The notes under the pieces: model-generated
Database searches by the model: none
What the model saw: the letters and a program-made list of their open reading frames with translations, nothing else
Told to the model about the DNA's origin: nothing
Made by a program: the position numbers and the translations under genes
Origin: Boswellia sacra
Lineage: Eukaryota > Streptophyta > Magnoliopsida > Sapindales > Burseraceae
Assembly (NCBI GenBank): GCA_013180625.2
Contig: SNVD02006194.1
Location: forward strand, 124,001-188,000
Direction of reading: 5' to 3'
Length of the DNA stretch: 64,000 nucleotides
Part shown: positions 36,806 through 48,659 of the stretch, piece after piece
How the letters are laid out: every line of letters begins with the position of its first letter
Position numbering within the stretch: the stretch's first letter is position 1

Positions 36806-37190
36806 AAATTACACATTTCTATATGTATGCAAAATGACTCATGACTATATCACATTAAATCAATTTTCTTGCCTAGTTAATGAGAGAATGCAATCACAAC
36901 ACGATCAAATAACACAAACAAAGACAATTTCAACCTTTAATCCTTCATAGCAAACTAGAAATTGATTGATATTTTGTGTGTTTGCTCGAGTTACAGAATT
37001 TGAAAACAGTCACCAGATGGTCATCCAACTGAAACACATGAAAGACAAACAATTTTGATAAGCAACAACTAGACCTTTAGCCAACATAATGTGAAATTCT
37101 TTTGACATTGTAGTTCATGTGATGCAAATCAATTAAAGGAGGCTAAGCTTCCATCTCTCTATCTTGTCTATTCATTTTGTCTACTATTCG

Positions 37191-37997
37191 TCAAAAGACA
37201 TAGGGATGAAAACGTCTAGGTATGGAGCTGCCTTGTTGAGCCTGCCTCAAGTGCATTTGCAATGCATAGTTGTCCACCTCAAGGGTTCTAACTGTTTCTA
37301 ACATTGACAAAGCAACTGTTTCAATTGTTGCAACTCTTGGTTTCTACCCTCAAACTCCTTCTGACGCTCAAGCTAAGTAGTTATTGCACATTTAAGGGTG
37401 GAATTCTCTCGGATCAATAAATGAAATTGTTCCTTCAGCATCATTTCTTCCTATCCAATAAAAGATCATAACTATATAAGCCAGCAAAAACACATTTGTA
37501 ACTAAAGCCATATAATAGCACCTGCATCAAGGAGAAAAATCTTAACTTATGACAAGTTCTTTAAAACAGCAAAAATCCACTATATTATAGAGCTTCACTG
37601 AGCTGTATGTTTGTCATGTTATGATGAATTTTCATCCATACAAAAAATTGTTAATAAAATAGCATCATCACTATGCAAATTGTATAAGTTTGGTATGGCA
37701 TCTTAAACGTACGAAGTAAAAACTGCAATATCAACCCCTAAAAGCACGCACAAATTATAGCAGTTTGAATTAATTAACAAGAGATACACACCTTTTGAAA
37801 ACTTTGTAATGCCTCATCAGCAGTACGTGCCATGATGGATTTCTCTAAAATTTGCAACACTCTTGAGGCAAGGGCTTTAGCATCATCCATATTAGTAACA
37901 CTCATTATTTATGTCATAAACGAGTCCACCCATTTTGCACCATCATTGAAAGCTTGTTTGGAGTCGATTGATTGTCAGATGCAACAACATTTATAGA
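37191..37997 (-). pseudogene. Captured CUE-domain protein gene, 3' exons, with stops and a frameshift
   Basis: Minus-strand exon A (about 37,997-37,792) reads TNMDDAKALASRVLQILEKS to LQSFQK and ends at a GTGTGT donor. Exon B (37,450-37,191) follows a GATAG acceptor and reads EEMMLKEQFHLLIRENSTLK, then ERQKEFEGRNQELQQLKQLL, and ends GSSIPRRFHPYVF with TGA. This order matches the C-terminal coiled-coil of the plant CUE-domain protein family. Damage includes a stop in VDSFMT*IMS, a stop in ITT*LERQ and a one-base shift after KQLL. It lies in MULE-2 near the right terminus. The CUE domain itself is not found. Confidence 0.8.
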
Positions 37998-39060
37998 AAC
38001 AATCATTCTAAAGTAGCTGAAAAAAAAAAAGAAAGAAAATAATTTATCTGCACAATCAAACGGAACATACAAATCTTAGACATGTTGAATTCTTAAGATT
38101 TTGAAACTTCGATAAAAGTAGCCAAATCCTCATAGCCACCACAACTCCAAAAATCATACCCCAACCTAGTGCTACCACCCCCATTGACATTAGATTACCA
38201 AAACTAGTAGTAACAACATCACCGCCAACTATAGTCATATAGAATACCATCACTTTTGCCATAAGCACCACCATCATAATCATGGAAATCACCCACACTA
38301 GTATTATCAAACACCTCGACTATAATTCTCTGCCATTAACGCCTTTGTTTCCTTCAAATACATATAACAGCAACTACCAAACCCAGAATGCGATCTTGAA
38401 TACTTACATAACCAAAGTTCTACTGTAAGCGCATCCCACCGAATCCATCACCCATCACCGCCTTTTAACACCACGCCGACAACCACTCACAACTGCCATC
38501 AGCACCAATTCCACCACCTACCAAATCCACAATCCACTACAACTTAATTGTACTAGGCATTCAATTCTTATCCCTTCCCTTCTGGAATTTTAAAATTCAT
38601 CCCCTATTACAAATCAAAACAGAACATTTGAATGATAACATAAAATCCAAACTTTAGCTATCTAAGAAATTCAGATTTAATAGAAATTTTCCATCTCTAT
38701 AACACCACCCTACCCCCATGCCCCCACACCCAACCCCAACCCCTACACACAATCCCTCTAAACTTTTCCTAGCAACTAAACAGAACATTAATGATGTAAA
38801 TAAACAAAGATCGCAACAGATTTGAACGATCTCAAATTATTGATTTAAGCAGATAACAATGAATTAATATAAAAAAATCGATTTTTTTTTAAAGAGAAAT
38901 GAAATCGCGAGGAACTTGAGACGATTTGTATGAAAATTGAGGAGAAGAACAATAGAGAACGCAACGATCTTCGTCTCCAGATTTCATTCATCACTATCTC
39001 TCTCTTCGTCTCTCTTTCTGTGGAGAGATCGTGTAAAGCTACCATTTTTCAGAAGTATAA
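37998..39060 (-). other. MULE-2 right internal region
   Basis: Probably introns and 5' parts of the captured CUE-protein gene. The stretch at 38,830-39,060 resembles a plant 5'UTR/first exon on the minus strand, but no homologous coding segment is recognised. Confidence 0.3.
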
Positions 39061-39744
39061 TTGAAAACACAGATAAATTTTCACAAAGGATATTAGTATC
39101 TTTTCATATGTAAAAGGGGTTAAAAATAATTAAATTCTAAAAGGGGGTTACATTTATCAAGTTGACTTAAAAAATGGTCATTTAAAAAAATATCCTGTTT
39201 ATATTTTGAAAAGGTTGGGGTTTCAGGTGTAGGCAAATAAAGGAAGGTTTGATTAATCACCTTGTATATTTTTCTAAATCTCTGAGCGCCAAAACGACAT
39301 CGATTAGACTCATAGTTTCTTTTTAATATATTTATTATGCTTTGTTAAATAATTTAAATCTGAAGGTATATTTTTATTTAACTTTATAAAACTATATTAT
39401 TTAATTTAATTATTACCACTTATTTTGATATTTTTAATCTATTATCATTTTATTTAAATATAATGAAAATTTCACGTTTTAAAATTTAAAATAATTTTAT
39501 ATACTTCTCAAACTTTTCATGTTTTAAAAAAATTGGTTTCCTGATAAATTAGAATATAAAATTGATTTTTTTATGATCATATATAAAATAATAATATTTC
39601 TCTGTACTCAAAATTTTAATGTTTATAGATTTTCTTAGTAAATTAGAATATAGGCTTGATTTTTATTTCCATAAAATTATATAATTATATTTCTTTATTT
39701 TGCTATAGGCAAGCCAACGTGGAAAAAAAATGCATTTTTCCATA

Positions 39745-39850
39745 GAGACGTTCAGCAACGTGCACAATATGCAAATCGCTGAAAGCCAATTTTCATGATG
39801 CACATGTATTGCACATTGTGCAACATACAGTCGCGTGTGTTACGAAAAGC
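39745..39850. repeat. Cluster resembling CACTA subterminal repeats
   Basis: gcaacgtgcacaatatgc and 'tgcacattgtgcaac' lie close together, similar to the GCAACGTGCA palindromes of the CACTA element at 55.7-60.6 kb. No CACTA terminus is seen nearby, so it may be a relic. Confidence 0.4.
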
Positions 39851-39997
39851 CTGATACATGTATCCCATTTTTCATATAGTTTTTTTTTTTTGTAGCAAAC
39901 ATGCTGCTTATGTTTAGTTTGTGACTAAAGATGATGGCAAGGGCAGTCTACTCTTACCTTTCCAGCTCCAGCCTCACTTTGCACTCATTGGACACTA

Positions 39998-40684
39998 AGG
40001 GGCGATTGTTTTCCTATATTTGAATTTGACTAAAATCTAAATATGTCTGAATATAAATGTCAAAATAATATGTTTGCTTTTGTTTTTTAAGATATGATAA
40101 TAAGTCTTAAGTTGTTTACTTCTAATAACTACAAACATCTAAATGTTAATAATTTAACACATATGCCCTTATTTAATATTATCTGTATTATACATTGCAT
40201 AAGTTATATAAACATTTTTAAATAATCAATGTAACAAAATCAAAATTAAAATACTATAGTGTCGTAAAAAATTATAATGTTAATTAATGTGTCTCATATG
40301 TAATATGAAATTTTTTAATTACTATTTAATTAAAAAATAAAAAATAAGTATTCAAAAAATTATTTTAACTATAAAATAATTAAAAAATTAATTTGATGCT
40401 TGAAAGAGTTGCTTAAGGGTTCAAAGATTGTACTCCCAAAAAAGTTTAGGATTAGGAAAAGATTATAAAGAATTTATAAAATAGGAATTAGTTAAAATTA
40501 TCAAACGCGTTTTAGAACACAAAAAATAGATAACCCATTCAAATCTTTTTTTATTCAGATAAAAGCAAGAAAAAAATAGTTTTTGTCTATTCAAATGTTT
40601 TTGTTTGAAAAAAAGTGTTTGGTTCTAACAACAATCACCGTAAAAAAATATGAAAGGCCTTCAAATAGAAAAACAATCACCCCT
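39998..40684. mobile_element. MITE-like element with inverted termini
   Basis: AGGGGCGATTGTTTTCCTAT at the left matches the reverse complement of the right end (AGGGGTGATTGTTTTTCTAT). The inside is AT-rich and non-coding. No convincing target duplication was found, so the superfamily is left open. Confidence 0.6.
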
Positions 40685-41551
40685 ATCATTGAATTTTAAA
40701 AAAAAAAATTGAAAATTCTGCTTTGTAGGAGGGAAAAACAATCAAACCCTAATAAAAAAATAAACCCTTCAATTAAAAATTAAAAAATAACTAAAATTGA
40801 AAAAACTATTGATTCTCAGCCAAAATTTTACAAAAACATCTAAACCCTAATCCAAATTCACTAAATTCGAGAAGAATTCAAAAAGACGAAAAAGCATATA
40901 AGAAAAGCAAGAATTCAAAATCTACATGGGGGTTAAAAAAAACCTATAAATCATAAAGATTTCCTTATTCCAAGCGTGAATATGGATATCCTTATTCGAC
41001 AATTGTTTTGGCTATACAAATTCAGGGACAACTTAGTATGTTTTCCACTTCGCTAACTCCAATTGAGAAACGTAGCAACGAGGTCGCTTTATTTACCTGG
41101 AGTTTACCTTAAACACAAATTTGAATGAATTTGATGTTAAAAAGCGAGTGAAATTGATGAGAGGAAGGCGAGATTGAGCCTTGAGTAGAATGGTGCTTTG
41201 TGAAGGTGCTTATGCAGAGGAGGCTAGAAAAGGATGGGTGGGCTTTGATGGCGATGGAGGCCAAATGGGACCAACTCAACAAATCTTGACTGCATCCCAT
41301 CTGAGTCAAACAATATAAACCAACAGGATGAAAAAAGGAGTTTTAGGTTGGCCACCACAACATTCGATAAACAGTCACAACCATAACTTTTTTACCCACC
41401 CAAGCAAAACCAAATCAACCAAAATAGAGAGAGAAGGAAAGAAAGAAGAGAGACAGAGATAGGATGAAAAAAAGAAATACATCTCCATGTTTTAGTTTGA
41501 TTGGGATTTTTTGTATTTTTATTTTTATTTAATATGAATTTTATTTTATTA
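40685..41551. other. Intergenic sequence between MITE and MULE-3
   Basis: AT-rich, with no recognised feature. A minus-strand ORF of 66 codons at 41,109-41,309 has no family match I know. Confidence 0.35.
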
Positions 41552-42224
41552 GGGAAAATTCAAAAAATGACCAAAATTTAGGGACCTGCTAGAAAAATGA
41601 CCCACTCCAATAAAATTTGCATGCTATGACCCTTTGAACTGTGAAATTGTCCAATTACCCTTATGAATATAAATAATTCAATCTTTTATAACTTCCTTCA
41701 TTCCCTCCACTTCCATAACCGTTTCCTCCCATTGCTCATAAAATTGAACTCTGAAAAAACTCTTGAATCCTTATTCAATCAACCAACACACATCGCACAT
41801 CCATCAAAGGGGCAAAAACTTGACATTTACGTCGAGAATATTATTTGGGGAAAGCTTCACATAAGGGGGAGAAGCCAGCAAACACCGACTTGTGAAGAGC
41901 ACGAAATCACAATGGTTAATCTCCCATTCCTTCTTTCTTTTTTCTTTTTTTTGGTTATATTCTATTTGTCTAGAATGAAAATCATTGTTGAATGCATATT
42001 AGCAGCAAAAATAGGCTAGATATTTTGCATTGGAAATGTGAAAGATTTGAAATCTAAAAATTAGGGATTTCATTGGGTTTTTTGGATTTTGATGTTGAAT
42101 CAATATGTTAATGGAGTTTCGGTATGTTTTGTGAGAAAATTTGAAGTTGTTTGATTGATTGAATGTATATTGGATGCTTGGGATGTGCGAAAATGAAGGA
42201 TTTTTTAGTGTTCAATGACAAAGG

Positions 42225-42735
42225 TAGACGACAAAGAGCGTTGGACTCGTTTTATGGACTAGCTCTCAACATCCGATGACAAGTGGGTTTCATTGTCGAG
42301 TGTTAGATTCATAACTTCGACAATCGACAACCCTTCGTTGTCTGGTCATTGAGTGTCAGATTCACTAAATCTGATAATCAATGCCCCTTCATAGTCTGGA
42401 CATTGAGTGTCGGTTACTAGGAATTCAATATTTGAATTCCCATGTAACCGACACTCGAAGTCCATATTACGGATGGTTGTCAAGTGTTGTTTTTATGGAA
42501 AATCTGATGCTCGATAGACATGTTATACAGTTGGAGTCTGTCTATTTCATGAAACGGACAACCGACAGTGTCGAGTGTCGAACGTGATGTCAGATATTGG
42601 TTTAAGGAAATCGACAACCTACTTCTGTCGGACGCTCGATGTGTTAATTATAGGATGTCAGTTTTAATGTCTTGTTGAGTGTCAGATTGTTTATGTGTTG
42701 AGTGTTGTCGAGTGTTTTAATAGTTTTATAGATTT
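42225..42735. repeat. Palindrome array in MULE-3 (TCGAGTGTCGG / CCGACACTCGA)
   Basis: More than ten copies of gtcgagtgtc-like half-sites occur in both orientations (for example near 42,285, 42,345, 42,404, 42,445, 42,560, 42,690). The clearest is an inverted repeat: left arm 42,405-42,428 (GAGTGTCGGTTAC..., then gaattcaa) and right arm 42,432-42,456, around a 3-nt loop. The layout repeats that of MULE-1 and MULE-2, but the motif is unrelated. Confidence 0.8.
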
Positions 42736-45700
42736 TTCACATTTTTTGAAAGTTTTTCTTAATCTAAATGTTTTTTGTGTTGTTATATGAAGGTTTGGAC
42801 ATGGCAAACCAGCATAGGCTTACAATTAACGTGAAGACGAGTGAGCATTACCATGCTGTAATCACAAATTTGGCGAGTTGGGAATATATTCAATGGATTC
42901 GTTCTACTTTGACTAAGTGCTAGAAGGACATGTTTTACAACACATGTTTCGAGCGCTACTTAAAGATTCAGAAGCTAACATTTTCATCCCATCTAGTCCA
43001 CAATGTATTGCTATAGGAGGTACAGATAGTTGGATTTGATAACGAGATATGATTCCTTATTCAAGGTGCGGTATATATCATATGTTTCAAAATTATATTC
43101 AACTTTCTAATTAGTTCCATCGTTCGTATGTTGTAACAATCAATAATTTTGTTTCCAAGGTGGCTTATTCATTTCTCTACACACGAGCTTGGATTGGTAA
43201 CTGGTTTGAAGTTTGCTGCTCAATTACCAAACATTCCCAATGTTCAAAATCCCTACCCATTGTTGGATAAACACTTTGGGGGTAACAATATGGTGCTGAT
43301 AGATTTTTATTTGTTCCTTCAAAAAATAAATGTTCATGTTACTCTGGATAAGGATGCAGGGAAGCTGGCGGCGTATTAAGTTATGGATTGGCTTTTCATA
43401 GGATGGGATTAACGTCGATTTGTTTCTTGTCAATTGTTGAATTTCTGGATACATTGAATAGGTTTACTAACTATCCATGGGGTTCAGTGTCTTATGACTG
43501 GTCTATTAAAGGAATGAAGAAAGCGTTGGCTGGGAGATTGGAGAAGTACGAGAAATGAAAGGCCGCAAAGAAAGGCAAGGGGTCCCAAATTGAGAAGTAT
43601 AACTTATAGAAGTGCCCATATGCTATACATGTATTTAAATGTTATGCATTGATGTGAGTAGTATGCACTTACATACAATATTAAATGGGTTTATAAATCA
43701 TTTGTATTTTATTTACATGTTTGGATGTATGAGGTGGTGCCTTATATCAGTGATACATATGGTAGTACAGACAGTGACTTCGTGCATAAGATTCCATGAT
43801 TGTTGAAGTAGGAGACATTGGAGACATTGCCTGATGATATTGTCCTATGTGACGTGATTAACATAAGGAGGAGAGTTAGTTATTCGTATTCCATATAATC
43901 AATTTCGTTTTCACATATGTACATGTTCGTACGATATTTAAAATTCACTTTCCTTTTGGTGCTGCAGGCCCGTCCTTTGGCCATTTTGGAGTCGAATGAG
44001 GCAGAGAGTGCCACGGATTGGTACAAGACTTTTTTAGAGGTTGTTGGGATATGAAGGGGCGTCCATGCGCAATGGGCTACATATGAGGACGCTCTTCTAA
44101 ATAAGGGTGAGTTTGTTGAGCTGCCTCAAGACGAGAATGCAGAGGTCAAGGTCGAGGTGGAGCATTACGATGACCAGGGGGTTTCGATGTTTCGTGTGTG
44201 TGTATGTAGTTCTAAAGACTGTCCCGACCCCAGATACCACTCCATTATGATCCTTGACACTTGTCCACTTTTCTCCTCCATTAGGACATAGACCATCTCC
44301 CTCACACCTACACACAACTAGTCCACCACTAGGTTTGATTCCGTCACACACGGGCACACTATTAGTGCACTAACACCGCCTGTATCATCCACACATTTCT
44401 ATAGTGATTCTGAGGTACATTATCAAGTATCTTTTTTGTTATCGAAATTGTGTTTGGTTTTGAATACTGACACTGGCATCTTTTGTGACATGGGCTATGT
44501 CTATAATGGTGGACTTTTAGTCCACGTCTTGCAGTAGTTAATGGGATTGAGAGAAGAGGTTAAAGCACTTCGGGTAGTTACAATGGGATCAAGCAGCAGA
44601 AGATTCAGATTTGGCCGATAACAGGGACATGCAGCAGTAGATGCGACTCATTCATCAGGCTATCATATTATTTTGTGGACATTTTGGCTACAAAGATAAG
44701 GTATCTATGTCAATCACTGAACAACCATAACATTCATCATGTGCACCTTTGTATTACTCCTCAATTGTAACATCTGTTTGTTATGTAGGATAGGGATGAC
44801 ACTAATAAGGAGGAGATCGAGGAGCTTGACCCGGTTTGGAACGCTTCACAAGACAACATTCAAGTCCTTGATAAGCCACCGATAGGATTTGTCTCTCTAC
44901 GAGGTCAACGTCTTTTTCCTAGAAAATATAAGTGAAGCCTATTCGTCAACCCTACTGTACGAAAAAAATAGAAGATCTAAAAGGAGGAGGGTGTTTAGAC
45001 TCAGCCTCAGATTGTCACTATACCCGTCATTACTCCCACAGTATAACCGTCTGTCCAGAATGACCCTAAATTGCACAACACCCACTCAATGGATGACCAG
45101 CTCGATGTGTCGACCCTTGTTCGTCGGACATGGGTCCCCCTATTTGACCCACTCACACTTTTGACAATGATGAGATTAGGACTTTCTATCATTGGATGTC
45201 GATAGCTTTTAGAGACGTCAACTTCAACGTCAGTTTTGTTGATCGAGAGTTTTTCAGGATTTTCACTATCAGTGGGATTTGGCTAGGTTTCGATGTGAAG
45301 GCATTATTTTGCGTAGATACGCTATATTATTCCTAAAAATATAATAGTTAATATGGACATTATTCTAACTAAACTTTATATGTGCAATACATTGATGTAT
45401 ACCTATGGGCATTACATTACAGATCGAAGGAGCTCGGCTCTAACCTTGTGAAGAAATCCATAATCTTGGACATGACATTTTGGGTACGTCCTCTGATTAT
45501 GATCATAGCATAATGTTATTAACCTCCCTTTTGGTTTATTAGTTTGTTGTTTTGAAATTATTGCAATTAAAGGTGCAAGGTTTACGACAGTAATATGCAA
45601 AGAAGTTGGATGACATCAAATGGCAAAATGAGGCAGAGCTAGTCCTGTACATTGATGGTTACAGTCCTCTGGTTGGTCAATCATGGGATGAAGTAGAATA

Positions 45701-46025
45701 GGTAAGCAACCATTCTACTTATATCACTTAGTTTGTGATTATAGTTGCCAATACTACTTATATCCTTAAGAATTTTGTTCTAACATCTTCTTTTTATGTG
45801 TAGTTATATATACCAGTTAACTTTGAGGGTCAGCATTGGGTGGTGGGGTGCATAGATTTAAATTGCCGAGTGATTATCATTTACAATTCATATATTGATA
45901 ACACATCCATCAAGCTCAAGGACACTTGTCGTTGCCTAGTAGAGATCATTTCGCCACTTTTGACACAAGGTTTGTTGCGTTCCCATGACTTTCTGAGTGA
46001 TCCTTTTGACATAGAGTGTATCAAG

Positions 46026-47978
46026 TAGGGATGATAATTTTACTCATGTACCCACGTACCCGCATACCCATACCCTAATGAGGAGGGTATGGATATCAAT
46101 TTTGTCAATTTGACCCTGAAGGGTATGGGTAGGGTGAGGGTATGAGTCTAAACCCTATCCATACTCTATATATACCCTTCATACCCTTTAAATACCCTAT
46201 TAATATTAGTTTAACTAAAATATAAAAAGTTTAATACCTAAAGCATAAAACTACATCGTTTTAGCATAACTTAAAATACATTTAATACTAAATTTAATAA
46301 ATATTGTTTTAACATTTGATGTTATAGAAGTTGTCGAGTTAGGGTCAAAATCATGATTGATAAATTGCAAGAAGAAGATCATGAAGGCTTTTGTCATTAC
46401 CTTTTTTTTATATTCTTTTTAGTTTTCTTTTTGTCAAATATTTTTAGGATAAATTGCAAAAAGAAGATCGTGAAGGCTTTTCTTAGTTAAGTGTTTTTTT
46501 TTTTTGGCTAGTTGTTCAATAAGATTAAATTATTAGTATTGTTTTAGGGTTATTGTCACAGACCTCCCCTACCTTTTGGACTAATTTTGTCAATATGAAC
46601 CGTTTGCATTTTGTCATAAATTTAGTCCCTACGTTTAGAAAAAGTTATCACACACTTCCCTTCTGTTAAATTTACCGTTAATCGTTAGTAAATATGTTAA
46701 ATTTGAAGGGTTATAATAGTTATTTAAACCCATCAGTATTTTAAAATTAAAGAAATCTAAAATTGTTGAAGTGGTGATTCAAACCTAAGCCCTCCAGGAC
46801 CTCTTATCCACACTTAACCACTGGACTAAGCAACTTTTTTAGTTTTAATTGAACAAAATGCATATTAAACCAACAGATCATCATCTTATGCTAGGCACAC
46901 ACGCAGAGCCAGTTCTTCTTCCTCACGCTTATCAACATCAATGGCACAAACGTGAACCATGCACCACCAATGCCTTTCTCTTTCTCCCTCCTTCCCTCAC
47001 CAACCCGTGAACCACTCTCCCTCATCCATGAATCCGCCATCGTGTCTACCAACTTCAACCCCTTCTCTGATTCAACCAACTCCACCCAAACCCAACTGCT
47101 TCATCTCTCCCCCTTTCTCTCTTTACCCAAATATCATGCCACATTTCTCTCTCTAACCCAAATGTTCTTTTCGATGAAATAGGTTTTAATTTATTTATTT
47201 TTTGTTCATTTTGATTTTTTTAATCTTTCATCATTGGATTTGAATGGGTGTAGTGGTGGTGATGGCTACATTTTTGGGTGATGCTAACTAAGTTTTTTAG
47301 GTGGTGTGAGCTACGAAATTATGTAATTTGTGTTGATTTGTGTTGTTGTGCTTAGCGGCCATGTTGTGTTTGGGGGTATTTCTGCAGTTTGTAATTTTTT
47401 TCTATAGACGGTGGTGTTTGATTCTGGGTTGCTGGCTTGTGGGATAATGATGGCGTGGTGTTAGGTTAGATTTTGAGTTTGTAGTGGTGGTGGCTAAATT
47501 TTTTTAGGGGTGATGTTTGTAGTTTAATTTATTTTGCGGTGATTTGAAATATTATATTTTACTTTTAATTGAAATTATTTAATTTAATAATTTTTCAAAG
47601 GGTATTTAAGTAATTACAGAGTATTTGGACGAAAATATGATGTCATCTAACGGTGAACTTAATAGAAGGGATGTGTGTGACGACTTTTAAAAAACATAGG
47701 GATCAAATTTGTGAAAAAATGCAAACGGTCCACATTGATGAAATAAGCCCAAAAGGTGGGGGAGGTCTGTGACAGTAACCCTATTGTTTTATGATCGAAC
47801 CCTATGGGTACCCTTTCATAAATAAGTAGGGTATTGTTTTTTATTAATGGATATGGGCAGGGTATAGGTATAAAACTTAAGACCCTTGAAGGGTATGGGT
47901 AAGGTATGGATATTAATTTTTTAATAAGAGTAGGGTATGGAGCGATACCCTACCCTATCCTACCCATTGCCATCCTTA
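46026..47978. mobile_element. hAT-like element inside the Ulp1 gene
   Basis: The left end TAGGGATGATAATTTTACTC and the reversed right end TAAGGATGGCAATGGG are similar inverted termini of the common 'GGCAATGGGTA' hAT type. The 8-bp flanks are GTATCAAG (46,018-46,025) and GTATAAAG (47,979-47,986), one mismatch. Repeated ...gggtatgggta... motifs sit inside both ends. No transposase is present. It holds another MULE. Confidence 0.75.
46546..47782. mobile_element. MULE-4: 1.24-kb element with ~130-bp terminal inverted repeats
   Basis: The termini match over about 130 nt (GTCACAGACCTCCCC, ...ACCGTTTGCATTTT..., ...TCACACAC...CCCTTCT). ATTGTTTT flanks both ends (9 bp, TATTGTTTT, if the last T is counted as target). 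Inside are a tRNA-like phrase in reverse (46,770-46,835) and a CT-rich, 5'UTR-like segment (46,910-47,185) with ORFs of low complexity. It is related to the sequence at 1-620 and is non-autonomous. Confidence 0.85.
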
Positions 47979-48659
47979 GTATAAAGGATTGTGGGATTGC
48001 ACTAAGGTTCCACAATAGGATATTGGTGGTAAGGCATATATATATTATACGCGTTGAAGTTCATGGAGTATTTGGTTGGAGGGGTGTCGTTCTCCAACAT
48101 CAAGGAGTTCACAGAGAACACACTCTAGCATAAGATGTCCTTGCATTGTTGGGGACATAGGTTGGGCAAGACCGGTTTTGACACCACCATAGAAGCTAAA
48201 CTAGTGGAGGTCACAGAGTCTGCCATTGAGCAGACCCACACCTAGCACAATTCATTGACTGAGGTCTTTAGATGCTACAACAAATGTTATATATCAGACG
48301 TAAGGTGGACCTGATTAACTTTGATCGTATATATTCAGTTTTTTTATTTATTTATTGTTAAATAGATACCATTTCTATGTACATATGACCTTCATCACAT
48401 TTTTCTTTCTTTTTTTTTAATTTATGTATATCTTACAAATCTTTTTGTTAATTCATGCGATACGGATTACATATAAGAAAGTTTAACAATCAACAGTTAC
48501 ACAATACAAAGTGATTGCAATCCATTCCAATTGTTTTGTATGAATTACATAAAACAACAAAATACATGGGAATTTGTTGAAAAATTTTAACAATTACACA
48601 CTACATAATGGTATCCATTCCAAGGTTATGTGCAATTTACACAAAACAGAAATAATGTA

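Larger units (their letters stand above)
29850..39196. mobile_element. MULE-2: 9.3-kb Mutator-like element with 9-bp target duplication
   Basis: GTTTATATT occurs directly outside both ends (29,841-29,849 and 39,197-39,205), the 9-bp duplication expected of Mutator. The termini are related inverted repeats: left has gagaatgacccc, ...agtgaccccctttt and ...tattgacccttttaa; right, reversed, has aaatgacc, ...tgtaaccccctttt and ...ttaacccctttta. The cargo is captured host exons on plus (30-32 kb), a Ulp1 3' exon (32.6 kb), palindrome arrays (33.0-33.6 and 34.3-36.8 kb) and a CUE-domain gene fragment on minus (37.2-38.0 kb). A solo LTR is inserted at 34,376. No transposase is visible, so it is non-autonomous. 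Confidence 0.85.
42801..48125 (+). pseudogene. DUF1985 / Ulp1-like (C48) protease gene of MULE-3, interrupted
   Basis: From ATG at 42,801: the DUF1985 part reads FYNTCFERYLKIQKLTFSS, with stops, then continues in another frame at 43,149 (TGLKF). It is followed by a polar linker (43.9-45.1 kb). The peptidase part contains FDNDEIRTFYHWM (45,165), YAKKLDDIKW (45,590), and FEGQHWVVGCIDL with the catalytic His (45,830). Next comes IIIYNS, where the usual catalytic Asp is Asn. After ECIK the hAT-like element intervenes, and the frame resumes at 47,987 with DCGIALRF (catalytic Cys), ending FMEYLVGG to NTL and TAG near 48,125. Several stops and shifts make it non-functional. Ulp1 genes are common cargo of plant MULEs. 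Confidence 0.75.

Noticed and set aside
46952..47182. Ser/Pro-rich ORFs inside MULE-4
   Set aside because: Low-complexity translation of a CT-rich leader in two frames; no family and no splice support.
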